Source of the DNA: Acidobacteriota bacterium
Lineage (GTDB): Bacteria > Acidobacteriota > Vicinamibacteria > Vicinamibacterales > UBA2999
NCBI GenBank assembly: GCA_030697165.1
Contig: JAUYQQ010000009.1
Coordinates: forward strand, 248,001 to 312,000
Length of the DNA: 64,000 bases
Direction: 5' to 3'
Below are positions 54,390 to 63,005 of this stretch, in pieces. The stretch's first letter is position 1. Every line of letters starts with the position of its first letter. The position numbers and the translations under genes are program-made. The notes under the pieces were generated by a model. It did no database searches. It was given only the letters and a program-made list of their open reading frames with translations, and had not been told where the DNA came from.

Positions 54390-55337
54390 GTGAGGACTCG
54401 CGAACAGGAGGTCGAGCCGCTCATCAACCTGTCGGAGATTACCGAGGTCGAGCTGCTCATCCTCAAGCGGATGCGCGAGTTCACGATCGGCGAACACTCC
54501 AGCATGTTCCATGGCACGGGGTTCGACTTCGTCGGGCTGCGCGACTGGCAGGCGGGCGATCGCTTCGAGGCGATCGACTGGGCGCAGTCGTCGCTCACCA
54601 ACTTCAGCCCGCTGATCGTCCGCGAGTTTGAGCAGCCCACCACCTCGGGGGTGATCCTCGTCGCCGACCGCTCGGCCTCGACCCGCTGCGGCGCCGACCC
54701 GTCCGCCAAAGGCGATCGCCGCGGCCTGCAGATCGCCACGCTGATTGCGCGCTCGATCGCCACCATCGGCATGTCGGCGGTGTTCTTCCAGGACTCGATC
54801 GGGTTGGTGACGTTCGACGAGGGCCTTCACACCCTGGGCGCCGTGCGCCCGCGAATTGGCAAAGGCCAGGTGATTCACTGCCTCGAGGCCTACCAGGATG
54901 GCCACGGCCTGCAGGACCTGAAGAACTCGGGAAGCCTCAGCGCGACCCTCACCGGCTTCTCGCGCAAGACCTCGATGATGCCGGTGATCTCCGACTTTCT
55001 GTTCGACGACGCGCCGGCGTTCTTGACGGAATTGTCGCAGGTGGACAACGTCCACGACGTGTTCATCATGATGGTTGACGCATCGTTCGCCTTTGAGCTG
55101 CCGCGCGTCTCGGCCGGCTGGGTCGAAGTCTACGACGTCGAAACGGGCAATACTCGCATGATGTCGCGCCGCGAGCTCGGCCGGCAGAGCGAGCGGATCA
55201 AGCTGTGGCAGGACGACATCACCCGCCAGGCCAAGGCCCTGGACCTCGATGTCATTCGCCTCGGCGCCGACCAGGTGAAGTTCGACGTGGCACTGATTGA
55301 ATGGGTAGCTGAGCGGCGGCTGCGCCGCCGGAAGTAG
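54390..55337 (+). CDS. DUF58 domain-containing protein
   Basis: A 315-residue protein of the MoxR-associated DUF58 family. The family hallmark RDWQAGDRFEAIDWAQSS (about 50-67) and VREFEQPTTSGVILVADRSASTRC (VWA-like, with the DxSxS-like DRSAS) are clear. It is soluble with no membrane segment seen. The GTG start gives MRTREQEVEPLINL and has GGAAAGG eight bases upstream; the longer frame begins in the palindromic gap. It probably partners MoxR in assembling or activating an envelope complex. Confidence 0.85.
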   Translation: MRTREQEVEPLINLSEITEVELLILKRMREFTIGEHSSMFHGTGFDFVGLRDWQAGDRFEAIDWAQSSLTNFSPLIVREFEQPTTSGVILVADRSASTRCGADPSAKGDRRGLQIATLIARSIATIGMSAVFFQDSIGLVTFDEGLHTLGAVRPRIGKGQVIHCLEAYQDGHGLQDLKNSGSLSATLTGFSRKTSMMPVISDFLFDDAPAFLTELSQVDNVHDVFIMMVDASFAFELPRVSAGWVEVYDVETGNTRMMSRRELGRQSERIKLWQDDITRQAKALDLDVIRLGADQVKFDVALIEWVAERRLRRRK

Positions 55338-55360
55338 CAAGTGAGAAGTCACAAGTGAGA
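55338..55360 (+). repeat. Short tandem repeat of AAGTGAGA/AAGTCACA words
   Basis: caagtgag, aagtcaca and agtgaga words follow each other directly after the DUF58 stop. It is a short, degenerate array that runs straight into the next palindrome. Confidence 0.45.
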
Positions 55361-55366
55361 TGTAGC

Positions 55367-55384
55367 CTCCGGCTTTAGCCGGAG
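55367..55384 (+). repeat. REP-like palindrome, TCCGGCTTTAGCCGGA family
   Basis: CTCCGGC-TTTA-GCCGGAG preceded by GATGTAGC, the same flank as the copy at 30030. It lies 12 bases before the BatD-like ATG. Confidence 0.85.
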
Positions 55385-55396
55385 CTCAGAGACGAC

Positions 55397-56533
55397 ATGA
55401 ACAAACACATTCTTCGCGCGGCCCTGTTGCTCCTGGTTTCGGTCCCGGCGTTTGCCCAAACCGGTACCGACCTCGTCGAGGTCGAACCCATCAAGTGCTG
55501 GTGGCGGACTTCCACGAGCGCGGTGCGCACCGGCGAGTTCTTCGACCTGCGGCTGACCTGCGCGGTGGTCGAGACCGAGGCCGCCCGGGTGGTGCCCGAC
55601 CTGTCGAAGCTCGACCCGACCGTCGTGCAGCTGCCGCCGTTTGAAGTCACGGGTGGTACGCACGCCGGCGATTTGGTCACGATCGGCAAGCGCTTCATTC
55701 AGTACGACTACCGCATGCGGCTGATCGCCGAAGACGCTTTCGGCGCCGACGTCGCGATTCCGCCCCTCGAGGTGACCTACACCATCGAGAGCAAGGTGAC
55801 CGGCGGCGAGTCGGTGATGGGGCGCGAACAAAGCTACGCCCTGCCGCGCGCCTCGGTAAAGCTGATCTCGGTGGTGCCGGACGACACCTCGGACATCCGC
55901 GAGGCGCCGGCGGCGGCGTTCTCGGACATTGAGGCCCGCAGCTCGCGCGCCGACCTGTTCCAGACCGCCGCCACGGTGCTGTTCGCGCTGGCCGGCGTCA
56001 TGCTGGCGGTGATCCTGATTGGCATGCTGCGTAGCAAGACCAAGACCACCACCGCGACCCGCGCGCACCTGGCGCCGCGGGCGATTCTGCGCCACGTCGC
56101 TGGCGAACTGGGCGAGGTGCAGCGGGCGGGCCGCGGCGGCTGGACGCCAGAGCTGGCCGGCCGCGCGCTGTCGGCGGCGCGCATTTCCGGCAGCTACGCC
56201 TCGGGACGCGCCGTGGGCCAGCGCCCCGTGCTAGCCAATGACCCGCTCGTCGACGGCGCGCTCCTGGTCGGTCGCGGCATGGGCCGCACGCCGATGTACG
56301 TGTCAGGTTCGGTAACCGCGGAATCGGCAACCGACTCGTCGCTGGTTGACGCGCTCAAGACAATGACGATCGCGCGCTACGGCCGCGATGGCCAGAAGGT
56401 CGACATGGACGACGCGGTCAGCACGGCGATTCGCATCACGAAGCAGCAGCAGTCGGCACACTCGCTGATCTCAGAATGGTCGGGCAACTTCGTCCGCTCG
56501 CTGGTCGACATGCGTAAGAAGGTCTGGGCGTAG
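55397..56533 (+). CDS. BatD-like exported membrane protein
   Basis: A 378-residue protein with a signal peptide ending VPAFAQ (about 21), an extracytoplasmic beta-rich part (about 25-190) containing GEFFDLRLTCAVVETEAARVVPDL, one membrane helix (LFQTAATVLFALAGVMLAVILIGML, about 192-216) and a cytoplasmic helical part. This layout resembles BatD, whose beta-sandwich domain is usually longer. Assignment rests on position between DUF58 and VWA genes. ATG chosen for the signal peptide. Confidence 0.6.
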   Translation: MNKHILRAALLLLVSVPAFAQTGTDLVEVEPIKCWWRTSTSAVRTGEFFDLRLTCAVVETEAARVVPDLSKLDPTVVQLPPFEVTGGTHAGDLVTIGKRFIQYDYRMRLIAEDAFGADVAIPPLEVTYTIESKVTGGESVMGREQSYALPRASVKLISVVPDDTSDIREAPAAAFSDIEARSSRADLFQTAATVLFALAGVMLAVILIGMLRSKTKTTTATRAHLAPRAILRHVAGELGEVQRAGRGGWTPELAGRALSAARISGSYASGRAVGQRPVLANDPLVDGALLVGRGMGRTPMYVSGSVTAESATDSSLVDALKTMTIARYGRDGQKVDMDDAVSTAIRITKQQQSAHSLISEWSGNFVRSLVDMRKKVWA

Positions 56534-56534
56534 C

Positions 56535-56578
56535 AGCACCCTTAGGCACCCCAGGCACCTTAGGCACTTTAGGCACCA
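56535..56578 (+). repeat. Five-unit 9-10 bp tandem repeat GGCACCTTA
   Basis: Units gcacccttag, gcaccccag, gcaccttag, gcactttag and gcaccagag follow directly on the BatD-like stop and end just before the next ATG at 56583. This array fills the whole gap, and the unit differs from those of the other arrays. Confidence 0.8.
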
Positions 56579-56582
56579 GAGA

Positions 56583-57686
56583 ATGCAAGTCTTTCGAGAC
56601 ATCTCCCAACTCGTTCAGGCTACATGGGCCGAGTGGGGAGACCTGTATCTCGAGCGGCTGATCTTCTCAGAGAGCTCGACGGCGCGCCAAGTGGTGCTGG
56701 CCATGATTGGCCTCGCCGCGGTGTTCATGGTGATCCGGTCGTTTGGCAGCCGCAATCCCGGCAAGAGCCGCATGGCGCTGCCGGCGATTGTCACCAGCCC
56801 GGGCTGGTCGCGCGCGTCACTGTCGCGGCACGGGGCACTGATCCTGGCGCTGGCCGGCCTGCCCTTCTTCATCCTGGCGCTCGCCGATCCGCGCACGACG
56901 CTCACCCGTTCGGAAACCACCTACCCGGGCCGCCGCATCAGCCTGCTGATCGACGCGTCGTCCAGCATGCTGTCGGCGCTGCCGTCCACCACGCTGGCCA
57001 AGGGCGCGCCCAATAACGCCGCATTCTTCACCACCGTCGGCGCGGCCCGCTACTTCATCGAGCGCCGCATGGCCGGCAAGTACCGCGACCTCATGGCGCT
57101 GGTCGAGTTCGGCGACGATGCGTATGTCATTACGCCGTTCACGACCGACTACGAGAACATCCTGTTGAGCACGGCGCTAATCGGCGACTGGAACGAGTTC
57201 ATGGCGTTCCCCGATCAGGGCACGGTCGTGGCGCGGGCGGTCGAGCAAAGCGTGGGGCTGTTCAACGCCTTCGATTTCCTCGACGCCTCCGGCAACCTGA
57301 TGGTGATCTTCACCGACGGCGCCGACGCCGACGTACTGGAGAACGGCAAGACCGTGGACGACGTGCTGGGCGAAGCGACCCGGGCGAAGATCCCGGTGTA
57401 CCTGATCAAGATCGGCGGCAACATCCAGAACAAGCGGAGCGTCGCCGACGAACTCTGGATTGGCGCGGTCAAGCGGACCGGCGGGCAGTTCTTCTCCGGC
57501 GGCGACGAGGCGACGATTATCCAGGCCATCCAGGCGATCGATCGCGCGTCGGCCGGCACCATCGAGATGAAGCAGTACAGCACCGAGCGGCCGCGCTACG
57601 CGCCGTTTGCGCTGACCGCGCTCGCCTTCTGGTGCGCGGCGCTGCTGTTGCGGTTCACGATTCCGGCGTTTCAGACGTTTCCGTAG
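56583..57686 (+). CDS. VWA-domain protein, BatA-like
   Basis: A 367-residue membrane-anchored von Willebrand A protein. Two N-terminal hydrophobic segments (about 37-52 and 84-102) precede the VWA domain. The metal-ion-dependent adhesion site is LLIDASSSML (DxSxS, about 124-128), with IFTDGADADV as the later Asp. A final helix lies near 345-362. It resembles BatA, and with the BatB-like protein encoded downstream would form the membrane part of the complex handled by MoxR. Confidence 0.82.
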   Translation: MQVFRDISQLVQATWAEWGDLYLERLIFSESSTARQVVLAMIGLAAVFMVIRSFGSRNPGKSRMALPAIVTSPGWSRASLSRHGALILALAGLPFFILALADPRTTLTRSETTYPGRRISLLIDASSSMLSALPSTTLAKGAPNNAAFFTTVGAARYFIERRMAGKYRDLMALVEFGDDAYVITPFTTDYENILLSTALIGDWNEFMAFPDQGTVVARAVEQSVGLFNAFDFLDASGNLMVIFTDGADADVLENGKTVDDVLGEATRAKIPVYLIKIGGNIQNKRSVADELWIGAVKRTGGQFFSGGDEATIIQAIQAIDRASAGTIEMKQYSTERPRYAPFALTALAFWCAALLLRFTIPAFQTFP

Positions 57687-57692
57687 CTTGAC

Positions 57693-57720
57693 GGGAGTCG
57701 GGAGTCGGCAGTCGGGAGTC
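57693..57720 (+). repeat. Four-copy 7-bp tandem repeat GGGAGTC
   Basis: gggagtc, gggagtc, ggcagtc and gggagtc are directly adjacent in the gap after the VWA gene. The unit differs from the arrays at 15114, 56535 and 58446. Confidence 0.85.
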
Positions 57721-57729
57721 AGAACGTAG

Positions 57730-57751
57730 AGGCGGGTCTTGAGACCCGCCT
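57730..57751. repeat. Palindrome AGGCGGGTCT/AGACCCGCCT
   Basis: Two 10-bp arms around TG, i.e. a GGCGGGTC-TTGA-GACCCGCC hairpin preceded by CGTAG. It has the same layout as the TCCGGCTTTAGCCGGA elements (GTAG flank, TTnA loop) with different arms. It lies 18 bases before the next ATG. Confidence 0.7.
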
Positions 57752-57769
57752 AGAGTAGGGAGCAAAGCA

Positions 57770-58420
57770 ATGAGATCGTCTTCATGGTTCGGTCAGGCCC
57801 TGATCGTCATCGTCCTCGTCGCCGCGGGCGCCATCCTGTGGCGCACGGCGGAATCGGAGCAGCGCCTGGCCGCGGCCGAGCGTGACCTGGTGACGCTGCG
57901 CTACCAGGAGGCGGCCGACCTGGCACAGGGCCCCGGCCGGATTGCCCGCCTGCTGCCCGGCAGCGACCGTCTGACCGCCTCCGCCAACGCGCTCGACACC
58001 TCGGCGGCGTACTGGCAGGGGGACTACGACGCCGTGGCGACCAATGTGGACGCCAAGTTGATGGCGGCCAACGCGGCCTATCGCAAGTTGCGCCAGGAGG
58101 GCGGCACCTGGCAGACCGTGGTCGGGCGGCTCGACAACGTGGTGAAGAGCTACGCCGAGATCCTCCGGGAGCAGCCCGACAACGCCGAGGCCGCATTCAA
58201 CTACGAGTACGCCGCGCGCCTGCGCGCGGTGCTCACGGCCCGCAAGCAGCCGGTCGCGCCGTTCGATGCGACCGCCACGCTCACGCTGCACGGCGTCGAG
58301 GGCGCCCCGCCCGAAGCGTCGGACATGAAGAAATTCAAGATGATTGTCCCGATGCGTCCCGACGAACGGCTCGAGGCCGAAAAAGCGGGCAAAGGCACGA
58401 CTAAGGTGCGAAAGGGCTGA
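57770..58420 (+). CDS. Small membrane-anchored helical protein of the Bat-type operon
   Basis: A 216-residue protein with an N-terminal signal anchor (WFGQALIVIVLVAAGAILW, about 6-24), then helical repeats (YQEAADLAQGPGRIARLLP...AAYWQGDYDAVATNV...VVKSYAEILREQPDNAEAAFNYEYAARL) that look like degenerate TPR units. Bat operons often carry a TPR protein (BatC or BatE) in this place, so that role is the best guess. The C-terminal 35 residues are charged. Confidence 0.6.
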   Translation: MRSSSWFGQALIVIVLVAAGAILWRTAESEQRLAAAERDLVTLRYQEAADLAQGPGRIARLLPGSDRLTASANALDTSAAYWQGDYDAVATNVDAKLMAANAAYRKLRQEGGTWQTVVGRLDNVVKSYAEILREQPDNAEAAFNYEYAARLRAVLTARKQPVAPFDATATLTLHGVEGAPPEASDMKKFKMIVPMRPDERLEAEKAGKGTTKVRKG

Positions 58421-58445
58421 GCGGATTTTGCGTTCTGGCACCTGG

Positions 58446-58481
58446 TGATTTGGTGATTTCGCTCGCAGATTTGGTGAGTTA
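58446..58481 (+). repeat. Degenerate TTTGGTGA repeat
   Basis: ggtgatttggtgatttcgctcgcagatttggtgagtt carries three TTGGTGA-like words in the 65-base gap before the last VWA gene. It is less regular than the other arrays. Confidence 0.5.
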
Positions 58482-58485
58482 CTGA

Positions 58486-59574
58486 ATGAAGTTCGGCGCG
58501 CCCGGATTCTTGCCGCTGCTGGCGATTCCCGCCCTGCTGCTCATCCTGTGGGTGTGGCAGGTCTGGCGGCGACGTGCCGATGTGCACGCGTTCATGCGGC
58601 ATCGGCAGGTGCCGGTCGAAGAGCGCGTGCCGTTCTTTGGCGAGCTGCTGTTCTGGTTGTGCCTGCTGCTGGCGGCGATCGCCGGCACCCTCGCCCTGGC
58701 CAAGCCGCAGGCGGTGACCTCGCTCGTGCGCAACGCCGGCGTCGACCTGGTGATCCTGCAGGACGGTTCGGCGTCGATGCACGTCCAGGACGTCAAGGGC
58801 AACCGCTGGCAGCGGTCGATGCGCTTTCTCCGCACCCTGGGCGAGTCGCTGCGCTGGGACAACGACCGCGTGGCGATGGCGCTGTTCGCGCACATGGCGA
58901 CGCCGCAGATTCGCCTCACCAAGGATCCCAACACCTACTTCTTCTTTCTCGATCATCTCGAGGACACCTCGCCGTTCCGGCTTGAAGACGACGGCACATG
59001 GGACACCAACATCGAGCGCGGCATCTATTGGGGCCTGCGGCTGATCGAGAAGGACGAGGAGATACGCCGTGAGTCGGGTCTCGACGACAAGCTCGGCGCG
59101 AACACCAATCCGAAGGCGTTCCTGCTGATCTCTGACGGCCAGTCGTGGAGCGGCGAGGTCGCCAAGTCGTTGGCGATGGCGCTGGAGCGCGGCGTGCCGT
59201 TGAACGTGGTCGGGGTCGGGACCACCGCGGGCGGGTTGATTCCGGATCCCAAGCGGCAGCCCAACCAGCCGCTGATCCGGTCCACGCTCAATCGCGCGGA
59301 GCTCACCCGCATTGCCACCGCGGGCGGCGGCCGCTACTTCGAGATCGATCGCGACAGCGACCGTGACATTGCCAACGCCGTGATCGAGCAGACGCGCCGG
59401 CGCGCCGGCACCACCGGGGTGCAGGAAGGCGTGCAGGAGTTGTACTGGAACTTCCTGTTCGGCGCCGCAGTGCTGATCGCCCTGGGCGTGCTGTTCCTGC
59501 GCGACCGAATGGCGCTGGCGCTGCAGCTGACCGCGGCGGCCGCGGTGTTCGTGTTCGTCTCGTCGGTGTTCTGA
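58486..59574 (+). CDS. VWA-domain protein, BatB-like
   Basis: A 362-residue protein: N-terminal hydrophobic helix (about 9-24), a second at 52-73, then a VWA domain with LVILQDGSASMHV (DxSxS, 93-97) and LISDGQSWSG, and a final pair of hydrophobic segments (about 320-360). This is the BatA/BatB arrangement. The second VWA gene completes the operon, whose products probably form a membrane complex that responds to stress or assembles envelope enzymes; such operons were named for aerotolerance in Bacteroides, but the role here is unknown. Confidence 0.82.
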   Translation: MKFGAPGFLPLLAIPALLLILWVWQVWRRRADVHAFMRHRQVPVEERVPFFGELLFWLCLLLAAIAGTLALAKPQAVTSLVRNAGVDLVILQDGSASMHVQDVKGNRWQRSMRFLRTLGESLRWDNDRVAMALFAHMATPQIRLTKDPNTYFFFLDHLEDTSPFRLEDDGTWDTNIERGIYWGLRLIEKDEEIRRESGLDDKLGANTNPKAFLLISDGQSWSGEVAKSLAMALERGVPLNVVGVGTTAGGLIPDPKRQPNQPLIRSTLNRAELTRIATAGGGRYFEIDRDSDRDIANAVIEQTRRRAGTTGVQEGVQELYWNFLFGAAVLIALGVLFLRDRMALALQLTAAAAVFVFVSSVF

Positions 59575-59632
59575 TGTGGCGTCCGGCTTTCTTGTCCCGC
59601 CGTAGCCTTGGCGGAGGTGGAAGCCGGACCTA
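59575..59632 (+). repeat. Expanded REP-like element with a nested palindrome
   Basis: GTCCGGCTT (59581-59589) and AAGCCGGAC (59621-59629) form the outer arms with flanking ATGTGG and CTACAC. The usual TTTA loop is replaced by a 31-base insert, including CCGCC and GGCGG arms around GTAGCCTT. It sits between the convergent VWA and VOC genes. Confidence 0.75.
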
Positions 59633-60028
59633 CACGTGCGGAAACTTCGGGTTCCACGCCACTTCCCACAAGAACCCGTCGGGATCCGAGAAGTAGCCGG
59701 AGTAGCCGCCCCAGAAGGTGTGGTGGCCGGGCTTCACCAGCTTGCCGCCACCCTGGGCGGCGTAGCTCAGCAGCGAATCCACTTCTTCAATCGACCGCAC
59801 GTTGTGGGCAAGCGCGAAGCCCGGAAATCCCGACCCGGCCGCCGGCACGCCGGCGTCCGCCGCGAGCGCCTCGCGCGGGTAAAGCGACAGCCATGTCTTC
59901 CCCATTTCGAAGAACGCGACGGTGGGCGGCGTCGGCTTCTGCGGCAGGCCGAGCACGTCGCGATAGAAACGAGAGGCGCGCTCGAGGTCGCTCACGCCGA
60001 GGGTGATGAACGAGACGCGTGGTTCCAT
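59630..60028 (-). CDS. VOC-superfamily (glyoxalase/dioxygenase-like) protein
   Basis: A 132-residue single-domain vicinal-oxygen-chelate protein. It begins VSFITLGVSDLERASRFYRDVLGLP and ends YSGYFSDPDGFLWEVAWNP, the standard VOC start and metal-ligand end (Glu in WEVAWNP). The reaction is not identifiable; the family includes lyases, dioxygenases and resistance proteins. The ATG is the first in frame. It has no clear partner gene: the neighbours are a convergent operon and, 139 bases from its start, the TonB-dependent receptor. Confidence 0.85.
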   Translation of the reverse strand: MEPRVSFITLGVSDLERASRFYRDVLGLPQKPTPPTVAFFEMGKTWLSLYPREALAADAGVPAAGSGFPGFALAHNVRSIEEVDSLLSYAAQGGGKLVKPGHHTFWGGYSGYFSDPDGFLWEVAWNPKFPHV

Positions 60029-60134
60029 CTGGGTAGACTAGCCTGACCGCATCCGGTTGAACAGGAGGCGAAGAGTTCAGGAGGCTATCTTGCCGCATCC
60101 TGACGGCCCTATCAGCGCGACTGCCCTGAGGAGC

Positions 60135-60156
60135 GGCGAGGGCTCAAGCCCTCGCC
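60135..60156. repeat. Palindrome GGCGAGGGC-TCAA-GCCCTCGCC
   Basis: Nine-base arms around TCAA sit 11 bases downstream of the receptor stop codon. Read on the minus strand the loop is TTGA, the same as the element at 57730. It may serve as the receptor 3-prime end. The rest of the gap to the VOC gene (60029-60134) shows nothing else clear. Confidence 0.65.
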
Positions 60157-60167
60157 CTCAAAACGCG

Positions 60168-63005
60168 CTAGAAGTTCAGCTTCAACCCGATGCGCGCCAG
60201 CCGCGGCGGGACGATGCTCAACGGACGGTCGAACGCCGTGCCCGAACTCCACTGCAGGTTCTGCGCCGGGTTCTCGTTGGCCAGGTTGTAAAGATCGAAG
60301 AATACCGAGATATCGCGGCCGCTGAACCGGTGCGTTTTCTCGACGCGCAGGTCAACGATCGAAATGGGGTCCTGGCGTCGCGTGCCCAGTGGCTCGGCGA
60401 GGAATCGAACGCTGCCGTAGCTGAGGGTCGAGGCAAAGGTGCGACCGAACGGGATGCCCTGCTGGTAGCGGAACATTGGCGAGAACGAGACGTCCCACCA
60501 CGGCGAGTTCCAGGTGCCGCTGACCTTGACCGTCTGCCGGGTGTAGACGAACCGGCCGTTCTCGGTGTTGATCTCGTCGTTGGGATTCCTGACCAGTGCG
60601 TTGCCGCGGATGGCGTTGCCCTGGATGGTGGCGGCCTGGTCGAAGCTCTTGGTCCAGCCGTACGAGGCCAGCAGGCTCCAGCGGTTGCTCATGCGCTTGG
60701 TGCCGGTGATCTCGAAGGTGTGATAGTCCGAGTCGCCGCGCTCGACGTTGATGGTCCGGTTGATCGGCGTCAAGCCGCGGAACTGTGGCGCCAAATCCAT
60801 GGCCGCGATCGGCGCACCGTCGTCCGCCGTGCCGACGCGTCCGTCCGGGCCTGGATCGGGCACCGACACCGGCACGGTGAAGGCTTCATACGGGATAGCG
60901 ATGTTGTAGCGCCCGTACTGATCGCGCTGCCCGCGCCAAACGTAACCGGCACGGACGCCGAAATTCGCCATCAGCTCGCGTTCCACGAACGTCGCGAACT
61001 CCTTTGTCTGGCTGTTTTTCAGGTTCGGGTCGAGCGACTCGGTGGCCGCGCCACCGCGCGTCGAGCTTGGCACGGCGGCCTCTTCACCCGGCTGCCACCG
61101 GTTGTCGTTGTTCAAATCGGTCCAGCGATGGCGCCGCCACCACGCCGAGGCGTTCGGGCTAATGTTGAAGACGAGATCGGCGCCCGGGTTCCACCAGTAG
61201 GTGCCGTAGTTGGCCTTGAGCACGGTGCGGCCGTCACCCAGGAGGTCGTAGGTCATGCCAAGGCGCGGGGCCGGGTTCTTCCACGAAAAATAGCTGTCGA
61301 CCGCCGCGAATGTCTGGGCAGTTGGGTTGAACCGGCTGGCGGGATGTTCCTGCTCGGGCGAGTAGGCGCGGTACGCGTCGATGCGCGCGCCGAGGTTGAG
61401 CGTGAGCTTGTCGCCGACGCGCCAGGTGTCGTGGATGAACGCGCCGTAGGTCCGCAACCCGCCGATCGATTCACCCGGCTGGAACAGGATGACGTCCAGC
61501 TTCGCGCCGTTCTGCAGGACGTGGAGAATGTCGTCTTCGAAGCCGTCGATGAAGACGTCCTTGACGCTCTCGTCGAAGATCTCGCCGCCGATCTTGAAGT
61601 TGTGGTCGCCGGCCATGTTCTTGAAATAGCTCAGGGTGCCGAGGACCTGATCGCGGCGGCGCTCGCGGGCCCAGTTGCGGTTGCGGCCGGTGATGATGTT
61701 GTTGCCGATGTCTTCATAGCGCAGGCCGGTGCCGTTGACGCCGTTGGTCCAGTCGTAGCCGTACTGGCCGCCGCGGATCTCGGCGAACGCGTTGTCGCTG
61801 AGCACGCTGTTCCACTCCGCCTTGTGGACCCACGCCCAGAAATTCTGGCTCCACGTCGTCGATTCGGTCGAGTTGATGCCGGTGTCGACGCCGAGCAGCC
61901 ACGAATCGAAGCGCTGCGGCTGCTTCTTCTGCGATGGCTGCGTGTAGGCGATCAGCTTGTTGTTGGTCGACAGGTTGTAGGTGACCTTGCCGCTGTAGTT
62001 GTTCAGGATCGTGGTTTGCGGCTTGACCGGGAAATTCACGTAGCTGGCCTTGATGTCCTGGTGCCGGTAGGAACCGTACCACCACAGGCGGTCCTTGATC
62101 AGGTAGCCACCAAAACCGGCGTTCATGTCCTGGTAGCTGTTGAGACGATTGACGTCCTCGGGGGCGAGGTTGCCGCCGCCACGCAGGCCGCGCGCAATCT
62201 GATCGGCGTCGATGTTGAAGGCCTGCCACTTCTCGGGCGAGTAACCGCCGTAGAACGTGCCGCGGAACTGGTTGCCGCCGGACTTGCTGATGAACTGCGA
62301 CTGCACACCGGGGGTGGACGCTTCGGCGGAGTGCGCCGCGGTGTTGATCTGCACTTCCTCCATGCCGCCGATGTCAGGGTAATTGCCGAAAGCGCCGGTG
62401 GCTTCGGTCGCGTTCAGGCCCTCGAAGATCACGCGGACCTGGCCGCTGGTGCCGTACACCACGAAGCCCTGCTGCGTGCCGTTGGTGCTGCCGCCCACGT
62501 CGATGCGCGACATCTGCACCGCCGGTGAACCGGCCAGCAGCGAGAAGTAGTCGCGCGACGTCGGCAACGCCGAGAGTGCCTTGGCGTCGAACGAGTTGCC
62601 GATCTGCGTGGCCGAGGTGTCGACCACCGGCGACTGGCCGGTCACGGTGACCGACTCCTCGAGCGAGGCCACCGTCAGTGCGCCATTCACGGTGGCCGTG
62701 AATCCCAGGCTGACTCGGATGCCTTCGTTACGGACGATCGAGAAGCCGGCCAGCTCGAAGACGATCACGTATTCACCGGGCGTGACCGCGGTGAAGCGAT
62801 ACGCGCCGTCGGCGTCGGTGACCGCGGTGCGAACGCCCATCTGCGATGGGCTGGTCAGCGTGACGGTCACACCCGGCATCAGCGCGTCTGATGCGTCCGT
62901 GACCCGTCCGTTGATGGCGCCGGTTCCTGAGGTGACAGCTTGAGCGAACGTGAGGGAGGCCGAGACCAGGAGCAACGACACGGCAAGCGAAAACGTGCGA
63001 CGCAT
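60168..63005 (-). CDS. TonB-dependent receptor, Oar-like, with carboxypeptidase-regulatory-like plug
   Basis: A 945-residue outer-membrane protein. A signal peptide (about 1-21) is followed by a carboxypeptidase-regulatory-like domain (GAINGRVTDASDALMPGVTVTLTSPSQMG...YVIVFELAGFS, about 28-105), a plug with SVTVTGQSPVVDTSATQIG near 120-140 and a long beta-barrel to a C-terminal ARIGLKLNF ending in Phe. This is the Oar/OmpA-related class of large receptors typical of Acidobacteriota and Bacteroidota. A ribosome-binding site GGAGG lies six bases before the ATG. Substrate unknown; no TonB box was looked for. Confidence 0.9.
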   Translation of the reverse strand: MRRTFSLAVSLLLVSASLTFAQAVTSGTGAINGRVTDASDALMPGVTVTLTSPSQMGVRTAVTDADGAYRFTAVTPGEYVIVFELAGFSIVRNEGIRVSLGFTATVNGALTVASLEESVTVTGQSPVVDTSATQIGNSFDAKALSALPTSRDYFSLLAGSPAVQMSRIDVGGSTNGTQQGFVVYGTSGQVRVIFEGLNATEATGAFGNYPDIGGMEEVQINTAAHSAEASTPGVQSQFISKSGGNQFRGTFYGGYSPEKWQAFNIDADQIARGLRGGGNLAPEDVNRLNSYQDMNAGFGGYLIKDRLWWYGSYRHQDIKASYVNFPVKPQTTILNNYSGKVTYNLSTNNKLIAYTQPSQKKQPQRFDSWLLGVDTGINSTESTTWSQNFWAWVHKAEWNSVLSDNAFAEIRGGQYGYDWTNGVNGTGLRYEDIGNNIITGRNRNWARERRRDQVLGTLSYFKNMAGDHNFKIGGEIFDESVKDVFIDGFEDDILHVLQNGAKLDVILFQPGESIGGLRTYGAFIHDTWRVGDKLTLNLGARIDAYRAYSPEQEHPASRFNPTAQTFAAVDSYFSWKNPAPRLGMTYDLLGDGRTVLKANYGTYWWNPGADLVFNISPNASAWWRRHRWTDLNNDNRWQPGEEAAVPSSTRGGAATESLDPNLKNSQTKEFATFVERELMANFGVRAGYVWRGQRDQYGRYNIAIPYEAFTVPVSVPDPGPDGRVGTADDGAPIAAMDLAPQFRGLTPINRTINVERGDSDYHTFEITGTKRMSNRWSLLASYGWTKSFDQAATIQGNAIRGNALVRNPNDEINTENGRFVYTRQTVKVSGTWNSPWWDVSFSPMFRYQQGIPFGRTFASTLSYGSVRFLAEPLGTRRQDPISIVDLRVEKTHRFSGRDISVFFDLYNLANENPAQNLQWSSGTAFDRPLSIVPPRLARIGLKLNF

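Noticed and set aside
60057-62528. Long open frames opposite real genes, such as 60057-62528 (+), 24870-27425 (-) and 15818-17674 (-)
   Set aside because: They are rich in Arg, His, Asp, Gly and Ala, lack domain motifs and mirror a real gene on the other strand; high G+C makes such shadows common.
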